Below, one piece after another: positions 1 to 5,665 of a stretch of DNA of 6,153 bases (within the stretch, counting starts at the first letter, position 1; each line of letters begins with the position of its first letter). The notes beneath the pieces were generated by a model, which made no database searches, was not told the DNA's origin, and saw nothing but the letters and a program-made list of their open reading frames with translations. Location of the stretch: positions 1-6,153 of the forward strand of contig JAICPV010000154.1 in assembly GCA_025929655.1 (NCBI GenBank). The letters run 5' to 3'. A program made the position numbers and the translations under genes. The stretch comes from Pyrinomonadaceae bacterium (GTDB taxonomy: Bacteria; Acidobacteriota; Blastocatellia; Pyrinomonadales; Pyrinomonadaceae).

Positions 1-772
1 CGCGTTTTTCAAAAAAAGCGGATACGCCCTCCGGAAAATCGCTTCCGCGTCCGGACTCGATCTGGCAGGCAGCTTCCATTTCCAGTTGGCCGTTGAGATC
101 GTTTGAGAAAGTGGCATTCATCATTCTCTTAATGCGGCTGATCGATGCGGTAGGGCCCGATGCGAGGCGGGCAGCGAGCTTATTAGCTTCGTCTAAAAGT
201 TGATCGGCTGGGACCACATGATTGATCATGCCGAGCGTATGCGCCCGGTCCGCCGTGATCGAATCGCCGGTCATGAACATTTCTGTGGCGATCTTTTCGC
301 CCACGGCGCGCGGCAGAAAAAACGTGCCGCCGCAGTCCGGCGACAAACCGATGCGTACGAAAGCTTCGCGAAAAGTCGCGTCGTCGCCCGCGATCACGAT
401 GTCGCAAGCGAGCGCGAAATTAACACCGGCTCCCGCGCAGACGCCGTTGACCGCCGCGACGTACGGAAGCGGAGCTTTACGGATCGAACGTATCACATTG
501 TGGAGAGCTTTGAGCGGTGCGTCCAGAAAAGCCTCCGGCTTCCCTTCAGCCTGGCCGATAGCCTGCATTTCGCGCAGATCGCCGCCTGCGCAGAACGCGC
601 GGCCGGCGCCTGTCAATACCGCAGCACGAGCTTTGTCTTCAACGCTCTTGTCGACCGCGTCGCGAAGGTCCTTTGTAATCTGCTGCGAAAGCGCGTTCAA
701 TGCGTCGGGGCGATTGAGCGTAATTACGGCAACGCTGTCCTTGAGTTCGTAATTGACGGTTTCAAAGCTCAT
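1..772 (-). CDS. Enoyl-CoA hydratase/isomerase (crotonase family), PaaG-like; C-terminus cut by window edge
   Basis: Translating the minus strand from ATG at 772 gives 257 codons with no stop before the window edge. It is a crotonase: LNRPDALNAL near residue 19, the oxyanion-hole segment TGAGRAFCAGGDL (54-65), AAVNGVCAGAGVNFALACDI (106-125) and GLSPDCGGTFFLPRAVG (142-158). The end, EGVSAFFEKR, is where this family usually has only some ten residues left, so little is missing. The two catalytic Glu of classical enoyl-CoA hydratase are absent: Asn at 118 and Phe at 138 occupy those places. The Asp in SPDCGG (D146) matches the catalytic Asp of PaaG, the 1,2-epoxyphenylacetyl-CoA isomerase. It therefore probably isomerises a CoA ester (ring-opened phenylacetate or an enoyl-CoA) in the cytosol; the exact substrate is inference. 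No clear Shine-Dalgarno precedes the start, but MSFETVNYEL is a normal family N-terminus. No phenylacetate-pathway partner is visible here, so paaG itself is not assigned. Confidence 0.93.
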   Translation of the reverse strand, partial: MSFETVNYELKDSVAVITLNRPDALNALSQQITKDLRDAVDKSVEDKARAAVLTGAGRAFCAGGDLREMQAIGQAEGKPEAFLDAPLKALHNVIRSIRKAPLPYVAAVNGVCAGAGVNFALACDIVIAGDDATFREAFVRIGLSPDCGGTFFLPRAVGEKIATEMFMTGDSITADRAHTLGMINHVVPADQLLDEANKLAARLASGPTASISRIKRMMNATFSNDLNGQLEMEAACQIESGRGSDFPEGVSAFFEKR

Positions 773-849
773 ATTTGAAAGGGTAAAAGTCCAAATGTGA
801 AAAAGAACGGATTTAGCCAGGAAATACCCAAAGGGGAGTCTCGCACGGA

Positions 850-888
850 CATTTTCACTTTTTCACCTTTTTTGCATTTTCACTTTTT
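850..888. repeat. T-rich short direct repeats (CATTTTCACTTTTT)
   Basis: The 14-mer CATTTTCACTTTTT occurs exactly at 850-863 and again at 875-888, with a related TTTTTCACCTTTTTT between them. The second copy runs into the stop codon of the zinc-ribbon gene. A complementary 9-mer GTGAAAAAG sits at 797-805 and could pair with CTTTTTCAC at 858-866. The tract fills much of the 114-bp gap between the zinc-ribbon and crotonase genes. The rest of that gap (773-849) shows no gene and no convincing promoter. The tract may be a simple-sequence spacer or a dispersed repeat; a terminator role is not evident. Confidence 0.6.
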
Positions 889-1168
889 ACGCATGTCGTG
901 CACGCGAGCGCGTGGCTTCATGGCAGTCGCGGCAGAGCACGGGACGGCCTACCTTTGGCTGAAAAGAAACCTGGTCATGTTTGCCGCAATGATCGCAAAT
1001 GATCTCAAACCGTGTGGGCGCATCCGGCCGAGACGCGGCCTTTTTTGTTCGGCATTTCGGACACCGCTGAGGTGCCATCAGGTTTCGCTGGTAAAAGATC
1101 TCCTGCTCTTTCTCGGTGAAAAGAAACGTGTCTTTGCACTGCACGCAAACGGTCTCGACATCGGGCAT
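887..1168 (-). CDS. Small double zinc-ribbon protein (zf-trcl-like plus CxxC-x17-CxxC)
   Basis: This 93-residue protein has eight cysteines in four CxxC pairs: C8/C11 with C36/C39 (24 residues between), and C58/C61 with C79/C82 (17 residues between). The first half, with FLFTEKEQEIFYQ and APQRCPKCR, resembles the probable zinc-ribbon domain seen in many short bacterial proteins. The second half fits the CxxC-x17-CxxC domain. Each half should bind one zinc. The C-terminus is basic (ATRSRARHA), which would suit nucleic-acid contact, but no function is known. The reading frame is open upstream to 1348, inside the deacetylase gene. ATG at 1168 is preferred because a strong AAGGAGG lies 8 nt before it, a promoter-like pair sits upstream, and the residues before Met are low-complexity Arg-rich shadow sequence. 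There are no membrane segments or signal peptide, so it is probably cytosolic. Confidence 0.9.
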   Translation of the reverse strand: MPDVETVCVQCKDTFLFTEKEQEIFYQRNLMAPQRCPKCRTKKAASRPDAPTRFEIICDHCGKHDQVSFQPKVGRPVLCRDCHEATRSRARHA

Positions 1169-1176
1169 CGCACAAA

Positions 1177-1183
1177 CCTCCTT
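1177..1183 (-). promoter_or_regulatory. Strong ribosome binding site of the zinc-ribbon gene
   Basis: On the minus strand AAGGAGG lies 8 nt upstream of ATG at 1168, an ideal Shine-Dalgarno match and spacing. It fixes the start of the zinc-ribbon gene against the longer open frame. It is the strongest such site in the window and suggests this small protein is well translated. Confidence 0.85.
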
Positions 1184-1209
1184 GATTCCCTTTTTATTTC
1201 GGTAGCAAG

Positions 1210-1237
1210 AATATAACACAGTTCGAAATCCAGTCAC
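1210..1237 (-). promoter_or_regulatory. Candidate sigma-70-type promoter for the zinc-ribbon gene
   Basis: On the minus strand GTGACT (1237-1232, 4 of 6 to TTGACA) and TATATT (1215-1210, 5 of 6 to TATAAT) are separated by 16 bp. Transcription would begin near 1203, leaving a leader of about 35 nt before ATG 1168. The -35 box overlaps the stop codon of the deacetylase gene. The match was found by eye and such pairs arise by chance in AT-rich gaps. Confidence 0.35.
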
Positions 1238-2178
1238 GCATTTGCGAGGGTTTCGACGTGCGAACGCACGGTCTCGCCAAGTGTATCGAGATTGTATCCG
1301 CCCTCGAGACATGACACGACGCGGCCGCTGCAAACTTCGCCTGCCCAATCCATTAACGACTTTGTCATCGAAACGTAGTCGGGGTCCTCGAGCTGCAGCT
1401 GCCCGAGCGGGTCCGTTAGGTGTCCGTCGAAACCGGCCGAAATGAAGATCATGTCCGGTTGGAAATGTGTGTTGATTTCACCGACCGCGGCCGCGAACGC
1501 GTTCAACTGGTCGTGTGCATTTGTAAATGCCCGTACCGGAAGGTTCAATGTCGATCCGAGCCCTTTTCCCTGGCCTGTCTCGCCTCGCGATCCGGTACCG
1601 GGGTACCATGGATATTGATGCATTGAGAAGAAGAACACTGTCGGGTCGGAATAAAAAATTCCCTGCGTGCCGTTGCCGTGATGCACGTCCCAATCGACGA
1701 TCGCGACGCGTTCGATTTCCTGATATTTGTTTTGCGCGTAACGTGCGGCGACGGCGACGTTGTTGAAAAGGCAAAAGCCCATCGCGCGTTCCGCCGTTGC
1801 GTGATGCCCGGGCGGCCGTACCGCGACAAACGCGTTTTTAACCTCGCCCGACATTATCGAATCTACGGCAGCGATCGCACCGCCGGCTGCAAACAGCGAC
1901 GCATCGAAAGATTGCATCGAGATCACCGTATCCATATCAAGACGATCCAGGCCGCTCGAAAACGCCCCTTCGACACGTTTGAAATGCTCCTTCGAATGTA
2001 CCCCCTGGACGATGCCTTGGGACGCTTTCGCCGGTGTGATCTCTTTCAGCGAATCGAAAAGTGCCTCGTCGCCTTTAATAGCGTCAACAACAACGCGGTA
2101 TCGTTCCGGCATCTCCGGGTGTCCCGGGCCTGTATTGTGCTTTTCGTAAATTGGATGGTGAATTAGCGCTGTTGCCAC
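1234..2178 (-). CDS. Histone-deacetylase-family (HDAC/acetoin-utilisation/acetylpolyamine amidohydrolase) Zn hydrolase
   Basis: The 314-residue product spans a complete HDAC fold. RPPGHHA (121-127) carries the charge-relay His pair H125/H126, and GFCLFNNVAVAA (134-145) follows. VDWDVHHGNGTQ (161-172) supplies zinc ligands D164 and H166, GFDGH (249-253) supplies D251, and LEGGYN (291-296) carries the transition-state Tyr Y295. All key residues are present, so it should be an active zinc-dependent deacetylase removing acetyl groups from acetylated amines, lysine or small molecules in the cytosol; the substrate cannot be read from the sequence. The start is GTG; the N-terminus TALIHHPIYEKHNTGPGHPEMPERY is the normal family beginning, which supports it despite no clear Shine-Dalgarno. 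The gene follows the FAD oxidoreductase by 76 bp. A next-frame overlap with the zinc-ribbon gene is avoided because that gene starts 65 bp downstream. Confidence 0.94.
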   Translation of the reverse strand: MATALIHHPIYEKHNTGPGHPEMPERYRVVVDAIKGDEALFDSLKEITPAKASQGIVQGVHSKEHFKRVEGAFSSGLDRLDMDTVISMQSFDASLFAAGGAIAAVDSIMSGEVKNAFVAVRPPGHHATAERAMGFCLFNNVAVAARYAQNKYQEIERVAIVDWDVHHGNGTQGIFYSDPTVFFFSMHQYPWYPGTGSRGETGQGKGLGSTLNLPVRAFTNAHDQLNAFAAAVGEINTHFQPDMIFISAGFDGHLTDPLGQLQLEDPDYVSMTKSLMDWAGEVCSGRVVSCLEGGYNLDTLGETVRSHVETLANA

Positions 2179-2190
2179 GAGAAAAATTTA

Positions 2191-2244
2191 CCACAGAGGG
2201 ACGGTGGCACAGAGATCAAGCGCGAAAACCCGAATCTCTGTGCC
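2191..2244. repeat. CACAGAG-type intergenic repeat with perfect 11-bp inverted repeat
   Basis: GGCACAGAGAT (2206-2216) and its exact complement ATCTCTGTGCC (2234-2244) enclose a 17-nt loop. A further unit, CCACAGAGG, lies just outside at 2191-2199. The element occupies most of the 76-bp gap between the FAD oxidoreductase stop and the deacetylase GTG. It would fold in RNA from either strand. No T-run follows either arm, so it is not a standard intrinsic terminator; attenuation or mRNA-end protection is possible. CACAGAG repeats of this style are, from memory, common in gaps of several acidobacterial and planctomycete genomes. Confidence 0.7.
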
Positions 2245-2254
2245 TCGGCTATAA

Positions 2255-3406
2255 TCAAATGAAGGCAGTTTCGCGAAGCAGCTCGCCTCGTTCAAACCGA
2301 TCGATCGAGAGACAAGAAACGTCAAGGAAATTCGCTTTCCCGTCCAGAATGATCTCCGACAAAGCCCGGCCAGTTGCAGGCGAATGCATTACACCGTGGC
2401 CCGAAAAGCCGTTGGCGAAATAGAGCCCGTCGACCCCGCAGCCGCCGAGGATCGCGTGATGGTCCGGCGAATTTTCGTAAAGTCCGACGCGGCACTTTTC
2501 ACGGACGACTTCGGTTTCGTAAAGAAACGGCGCGCGTTGTCGCGCACGCTCCCGGATCTTTTGAACGAAATTGTCATCCAGCGAGGTATCGAAAGACGGC
2601 TGCTCGTCCGGATCCGGATAAGCGAACATCAATTCGTTCGTCGTATCTTTCGCCGGACGGAAATGAAAACCGCTGCCGAGGTCGATGACCATCGGCAGGT
2701 CTTCCGGCAATGGTGATTCCGACCGCGCCCAGACGATCTGCCGTCGCATCGGTTCGACCGGGAGGTCGATCCCGGCGGTCGCGGCAAGAGCTTTTGCCCA
2801 CGCACCCGCGCAAAGAACAACATTGTCACATTCGATGGTGCCGTTATTCGTCGCGACGGCCGTGACCTCGCCACCGTGAGTTTCGATCCCGGTGACATTC
2901 GAATCAAACTCTAACCGCGCCCCGCGGGCTATCGCGCCTTTCGCGAATCCGCGCATGACCGCCAACGGATCGATGAACCCGTCCGTCGCGCCAAAGCTGC
3001 CGCCCACGATATCGTCGCAGTTCATCCCTGGAATGCGTTTCGCGATCTCATCGCAAGTCATAACTTCGACGCCCTTTACACCGATCCGATGCTGCTTTTC
3101 GACATTCGTTTTCAGGTATTCGAACTGCTCGTCGGTCGTAGCAAAAAATAAATACCCTCGCGGTTCGTAGCCGCAATCGATTTCCCAGTTCCTGAAGAAA
3201 TCGATGGAATACAGCGACATCAGAATGTTGACGTCCGTTTCGAATTGAGACCGTACACCGCCGGTTGCGGCGCCGGTGGAACCTTTCCCCTGCACCGGCT
3301 GCGTTTCAAGGATCAGGACATCCTTTGCACCGCGCTCGGTCAAATGAAAAGCGACGGACGCACCAACCACCCCGCCGCCTATTATTACGATCTCCGCCTT
3401 ACGCAT
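2255..3406 (-). CDS. FAD-dependent oxidoreductase, DAO family (sarcosine oxidase beta / D-amino-acid or proline dehydrogenase type)
   Basis: The 383-residue protein begins with a Rossmann dinucleotide fold: VIIGGGVVGASVAFHL (7-22) with GxGxxG-type glycines at 10-15 and the ribose-binding Glu at 34. GSTGAATGGVRSQF (42-55), ATDGFIDPLAVMRGFA (140-155), VVLCAGAWA (196-204), GLYENSPDHHAILG (308-321) and GLYFANGFSGHGVMHSPATGRALSE (327-351) are typical of the DAO family branch that includes sarcosine oxidase beta, glycine oxidase and archaeal-type proline dehydrogenase. It should oxidise a secondary or primary amino acid to the imine using non-covalent FAD; the acceptor and substrate are unknown. 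There is no signal peptide, so it is cytosolic or peripheral to the membrane. Length is normal. ATG 3406 directly precedes the Rossmann strand; no good Shine-Dalgarno is seen. A 74-bp palindrome separates it from the upstream VOC gene, so it may be transcribed independently. Confidence 0.92.
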   Translation of the reverse strand: MRKAEIVIIGGGVVGASVAFHLTERGAKDVLILETQPVQGKGSTGAATGGVRSQFETDVNILMSLYSIDFFRNWEIDCGYEPRGYLFFATTDEQFEYLKTNVEKQHRIGVKGVEVMTCDEIAKRIPGMNCDDIVGGSFGATDGFIDPLAVMRGFAKGAIARGARLEFDSNVTGIETHGGEVTAVATNNGTIECDNVVLCAGAWAKALAATAGIDLPVEPMRRQIVWARSESPLPEDLPMVIDLGSGFHFRPAKDTTNELMFAYPDPDEQPSFDTSLDDNFVQKIRERARQRAPFLYETEVVREKCRVGLYENSPDHHAILGGCGVDGLYFANGFSGHGVMHSPATGRALSEIILDGKANFLDVSCLSIDRFERGELLRETAFI

Positions 3407-3431
3407 TATTCGGAAAAAATGATGGGTGAAA

Positions 3432-3505
3432 GCATAAGCCTGACCGTGACGGAGGGCTCGATATCAACGTCTCCATTTAGCCCCTGCTTACGGCCAGGCT
3501 TCTGC
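3432..3505. repeat. 74-bp imperfect palindromic intergenic repeat (REP-like)
   Basis: Two 27-nt arms, 3432-3458 and 3479-3505, are inverted copies with 20 of 27 positions complementary, around a 20-nt loop. The outer part is strongest: AAGCCTG and CCGT pair, and the inner AGCCC/GGGCT closes the loop end. On the minus strand it begins GCAGAAGCCTGGCCGTAAGC. It starts 1 bp after the VOC stop codon and ends 25 bp before the oxidoreductase ATG. It would form a long hairpin in the operon transcript. A T6 run follows 13 nt or so after the stem, too far for a textbook terminator. The form recalls GCAGAAGCCC... palindromes frequent in some acidobacterial genomes (memory, not checked). Confidence 0.75.
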
Positions 3506-3506
3506 A

Positions 3507-3923
3507 CTATTTCGCAAAAACCTGCGAGAAATCATTAAAGCCCTTAAACTCTAAGGCGTTTCCGCTCGGATCCAGGAAGAACATCGTTGCCTGTTCACCC
3601 ACCTCGCCTTCGAAGCGGATCTTCGGCTCAATTATGAATTTCACTCCCTTCGCGGTCAGGCGTTCCGATAATTTTCGCCATTCGTCCATCGGAAGTACGA
3701 TGCCGAAATGCGGGACAGGAACGTGGTCCGCGTCTACGTGATTGGTCGCTTTCACACCCGCGGATTCGGGGGCGAGATGTGTAACGACCTGATGGCCGTA
3801 AAGGCTGAAGTCGATCCAACAATCCGAGCTTCTTCCCTCTTCGCACTCGAGCACGCCGCCGTAGAAATCGCGTGCGGCATCCAGGTCATGAACCGGAAAA
3901 GCCAGGTGAAATAAATTGTTCAT
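3507..3923 (-). CDS. VOC-superfamily (glyoxalase/extradiol dioxygenase-fold) protein
   Basis: The 138-residue protein opens FHLAFPVHDLDAARDFYGGVLECEEGR, the first beta-alpha-beta module of the vicinal oxygen chelate fold. It ends with VPHFGIVL (69-76) and TMFFLDPSGNALEFKGF (113-129), the second module. Candidate metal ligands are H6, H72 and E125, the usual His-His-Glu set; DFSLYGHQVVTHL adds H44 and H49. One chain thus makes one complete VOC domain, probably dimeric and metal-dependent. Members act as glyoxalases, dioxygenases, isomerases or resistance proteins; nothing in the sequence identifies the reaction. The ATG lies 6 bp after the amine oxidase stop with no separate Shine-Dalgarno, so it is likely translated by coupling as the last gene of the DinB-oxidase-VOC operon. 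It may act on or detoxify a product of the oxidase, which is inference. Confidence 0.9.
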   Translation of the reverse strand: MNNLFHLAFPVHDLDAARDFYGGVLECEEGRSSDCWIDFSLYGHQVVTHLAPESAGVKATNHVDADHVPVPHFGIVLPMDEWRKLSERLTAKGVKFIIEPKIRFEGEVGEQATMFFLDPSGNALEFKGFNDFSQVFAK

Positions 3924-3929
3924 ACTTGT

Positions 3930-5108
3930 TTATGCGGCCGCGGCCTGTCGAGCAGTTTTTATCTCATTAACGACCCGCAGACCGGATTCGAGAGCACCCT
4001 GCATCCACGATCCGTGATTCGAAAGATGCTCGCCGGCGAAAAAGACGTTCGCTTCCCTTCGCTGCCCGGCAGAAGAACCATTATTCGCCCACGCGCCCAA
4101 AACCCACGGGTCCTCGCTCCAGCATTTGCTGCGGCCCTTTACCAGATTAGCATCGATCTCCGGAAAGAATTTCTTCAACTTAGCGACCGTCGTCGCAACC
4201 CTGTCCGTTTCCGAAAGCTGCCCCAGCGCGGCGGAATAACCGCCGCGGACGTAGGTTTGCACGATCCCATGTGTCCCCGGTTCGCCGAACGTGGAATTCC
4301 AGATCTCCGCGAAATCGTCGCCGAACGCAAAACCGTTCACGCCTCTGTCCAGCCAGAAACGTCGTTTCGTCTCGATGAAAACCCGCGACGCTGACGTCAT
4401 TCCGGCCGTTCTGATCGCTTCCATTTTCGCGGCGGAAAATGCCGGTGATATTTCCATCTTCGCCAACATCGTGAACGGGACGGCGGATACGAGAAAGTCG
4501 CCGTCGAGAGCTTGCAGTTTGTCGCGCTCTCGAAATGTAACCGTTACGCGATTTTGAGTTGGTTCGATCTTCACCACCGGCGTCCCATATCGGACCTTTT
4601 CCTTCAGCCGCCCGGCAAAAGCTTTCGGCAGCAGGTCGTTACCGCCCTTTATCTTTTGCCAATGATCTGCATCACCAAGGCCCATGGCAAACCGCGTCGC
4701 GTCGCGAAACTTGTCCCAATCGGTCTGTTCGACCATGCCGTTGGCGAGGCGCATGAACTTTCCCTGCGTCGGATAGAAAGGGATCAGCGGCAGGCCAAAC
4801 TCGTTCACATACTTGAGGGTAAGGTCGTGGTCGCTGGGAATTCGTGCCGCACCGGCATCCGCGTAAACGCCGTCTCCAAAATCGCGCACAGTCAAAACCC
4901 GCCCGCCCGGCCGCTCCTGAGCTTCGAGAACGGTAACGTCGTATCGCAGCTTGTTCAGCTCGTAAGCTGCTACGAGGCCGGCCAGGCCGCCGCCGATTAC
5001 GATGACCCTTCCACCGCCGGACGAAACTTGTGCCGAAGCAAATCGAGGCGAAACAACCGCGGTAGATGCCGCGACCAGTCCGCTGTAGATAAATTGTCGG
5101 CGATTCAT
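3930..5108 (-). CDS. Tat-exported flavin amine oxidase (L-amino acid/monoamine oxidase family), compact form
   Basis: ATG 5108 gives 392 residues and shares ATGA with the stop of the upstream DinB gene; the same frame stays open to 5315, but that extension is shadow sequence within the DinB gene. MNRRQFIYSGL is a twin-arginine signal, with a hydrophobic stretch and an ASA site near residue 26, so the enzyme should be folded with FAD and then exported. VIVIGGGLAGLVAAYEL (35-51) with E62 and RPGGR (66-70) forms the FAD site; VFFAGEHLSNHGSWMQGALESG (355-376) is the C-terminal FAD motif. ARIP (88-91) matches the substrate-binding Arg region of L-amino acid oxidases. It should oxidise an amine or amino acid, releasing ammonia and peroxide. 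It is shorter than usual (about 450-500): only about 40 residues lie between FYP (111) and GGNDLLP (155). The position of the conserved catalytic Lys of MAO appears to be R242. The substrate is unknown. Confidence 0.92.
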   Translation of the reverse strand: MNRRQFIYSGLVAASTAVVSPRFASAQVSSGGGRVIVIGGGLAGLVAAYELNKLRYDVTVLEAQERPGGRVLTVRDFGDGVYADAGAARIPSDHDLTLKYVNEFGLPLIPFYPTQGKFMRLANGMVEQTDWDKFRDATRFAMGLGDADHWQKIKGGNDLLPKAFAGRLKEKVRYGTPVVKIEPTQNRVTVTFRERDKLQALDGDFLVSAVPFTMLAKMEISPAFSAAKMEAIRTAGMTSASRVFIETKRRFWLDRGVNGFAFGDDFAEIWNSTFGEPGTHGIVQTYVRGGYSAALGQLSETDRVATTVAKLKKFFPEIDANLVKGRSKCWSEDPWVLGAWANNGSSAGQRREANVFFAGEHLSNHGSWMQGALESGLRVVNEIKTARQAAAA

Positions 5109-5596
5109 TTTACGGATTTTGCGATCTGCCGGATCGAACCGAGATGATAACCGGTATGAGCGACGATGCCCATCGCCATCGCCGCATTCAACTCGTTCCA
5201 AACTTTCACCGTTGCCAGGCATCGAAGCGTTTCTTCGTACGACTTTGTCACGCTTGCCTGCAGGGCGGCCCATTCCTCGTCGTTGACCGTTTCGATCAGC
5301 CAGCTGTCTTCCCAATTGACGGGCTCCGTCCGGCCGTCGATATATTCACAAAGGCGGTCGAGATAGAATTTCGCGTGTTCCGTCTGTGCAGCGATCGTCG
5401 TGCCGTAGAATTCCTTCGATGCCTGTACGGCTGAGATGTTCGCGACGGTTTCAAAAAATCCGGCGTTCTTGTCCAGGTAAGAACTTGGACGGCCGACTGG
5501 CGGACCTTCGAAGGTTTCGCGAAGCACAAACGCGACCGCCCCTACGAACGCCTTTTCCACCGTTGCCGATTCGCTCTTTGTTTGTGCAGATCCCAT
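5105..5596 (-). CDS. DinB-like family protein (four-helix metal-binding fold)
   Basis: The 163-residue protein is mostly helical. It has a His in QTEHAKFYLDRL (H74) and the family's signature near the end, VAHTGYHLGSIRQI (145-158, H147 and H151). These three His form the divalent-metal site expected of the DinB/YfiT-like superfamily. Members include thiol-dependent transferases and many proteins of unknown role; no substrate can be assigned. There is no signal peptide or membrane segment, so it is cytosolic. ATG 5596 has GAGG 9 nt upstream. Its TGA overlaps the amine oxidase ATG (ATGA), making it the first gene of a translationally coupled operon. Pairing a cytosolic DinB fold with an exported oxidase is a little unexpected. 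The N-terminal 12 residues are polar and probably disordered. Confidence 0.88.
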   Translation of the reverse strand: MGSAQTKSESATVEKAFVGAVAFVLRETFEGPPVGRPSSYLDKNAGFFETVANISAVQASKEFYGTTIAAQTEHAKFYLDRLCEYIDGRTEPVNWEDSWLIETVNDEEWAALQASVTKSYEETLRCLATVKVWNELNAAMAMGIVAHTGYHLGSIRQIAKSVK

Positions 5597-5605
5597 TTAT
5601 GCTAA

Positions 5606-5609
5606 CCTC
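5606..5609 (-). promoter_or_regulatory. Probable ribosome binding site of the DinB-like gene
   Basis: On the minus strand GAGG lies 9 nt before ATG 5596 (context CGAGGTTAGCATAA). It is a modest but well-placed Shine-Dalgarno and supports this start for the first gene of the three-gene operon. Confidence 0.5.
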
Positions 5610-5628
5610 GTGATTCAGCGACTTTTTG

Positions 5629-5653
5629 TTTGCATTCTTTGCGTCTTTGCGTG
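5629..5653. repeat. TTTGCGT tandem units
   Basis: Three adjacent units, TTTGCATTC (5629-5637), TTTGCGTC (5638-5645) and TTTGCGTG (5646-5653), repeat with a period of 8-9 bp. This CTTTGCGTCTTTGCGTG wording is, from memory, a dispersed intergenic motif in several acidobacterial and related genomes. It lies in the divergent gap and may overlap the rightward promoter. Confidence 0.6.
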
Positions 5654-5665
5654 ATAAAAAATATT

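Noticed and set aside
200..778. Long rightward open frames (192 and 176 codons) over the crotonase gene
   Set aside because: They lie antisense to a gene with clear family motifs, give Arg/Ala-rich sequence without recognisable domains, and arise from GC-biased codon use.
1169..1348. Longer zinc-ribbon protein starting at 1348
   Set aside because: The added residues overlap the deacetylase gene and look like shadow sequence; a strong ribosome site supports ATG 1168.
1678..2166. Rightward 162-codon open frame opposite the deacetylase
   Set aside because: It is antisense shadow of an HDAC gene with all catalytic residues; its own product has no family resemblance.
2191..2244. Intrinsic terminator or CRISPR-like repeat
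   Set aside because: The hairpin has no T-run on either side, and there is no repeated unit with regular spacers.
2250..2255. Perfect TATAAT on the plus strand
   Set aside because: No -35 match lies at 16-18 bp, and it would only drive transcription antisense to the FAD oxidoreductase; it overlaps that gene's stop region and looks accidental.
4512..5147. Rightward 211-codon open frame opposite the amine oxidase
   Set aside because: It is fully antisense to a motif-complete gene, with no ribosome site or recognisable domain.
5109..5315. N-terminal extension of the amine oxidase by 69 residues
   Set aside because: It falls inside the DinB gene in another frame, is Arg/Gly-rich, and would bury the twin-arginine signal that starts at ATG 5108.
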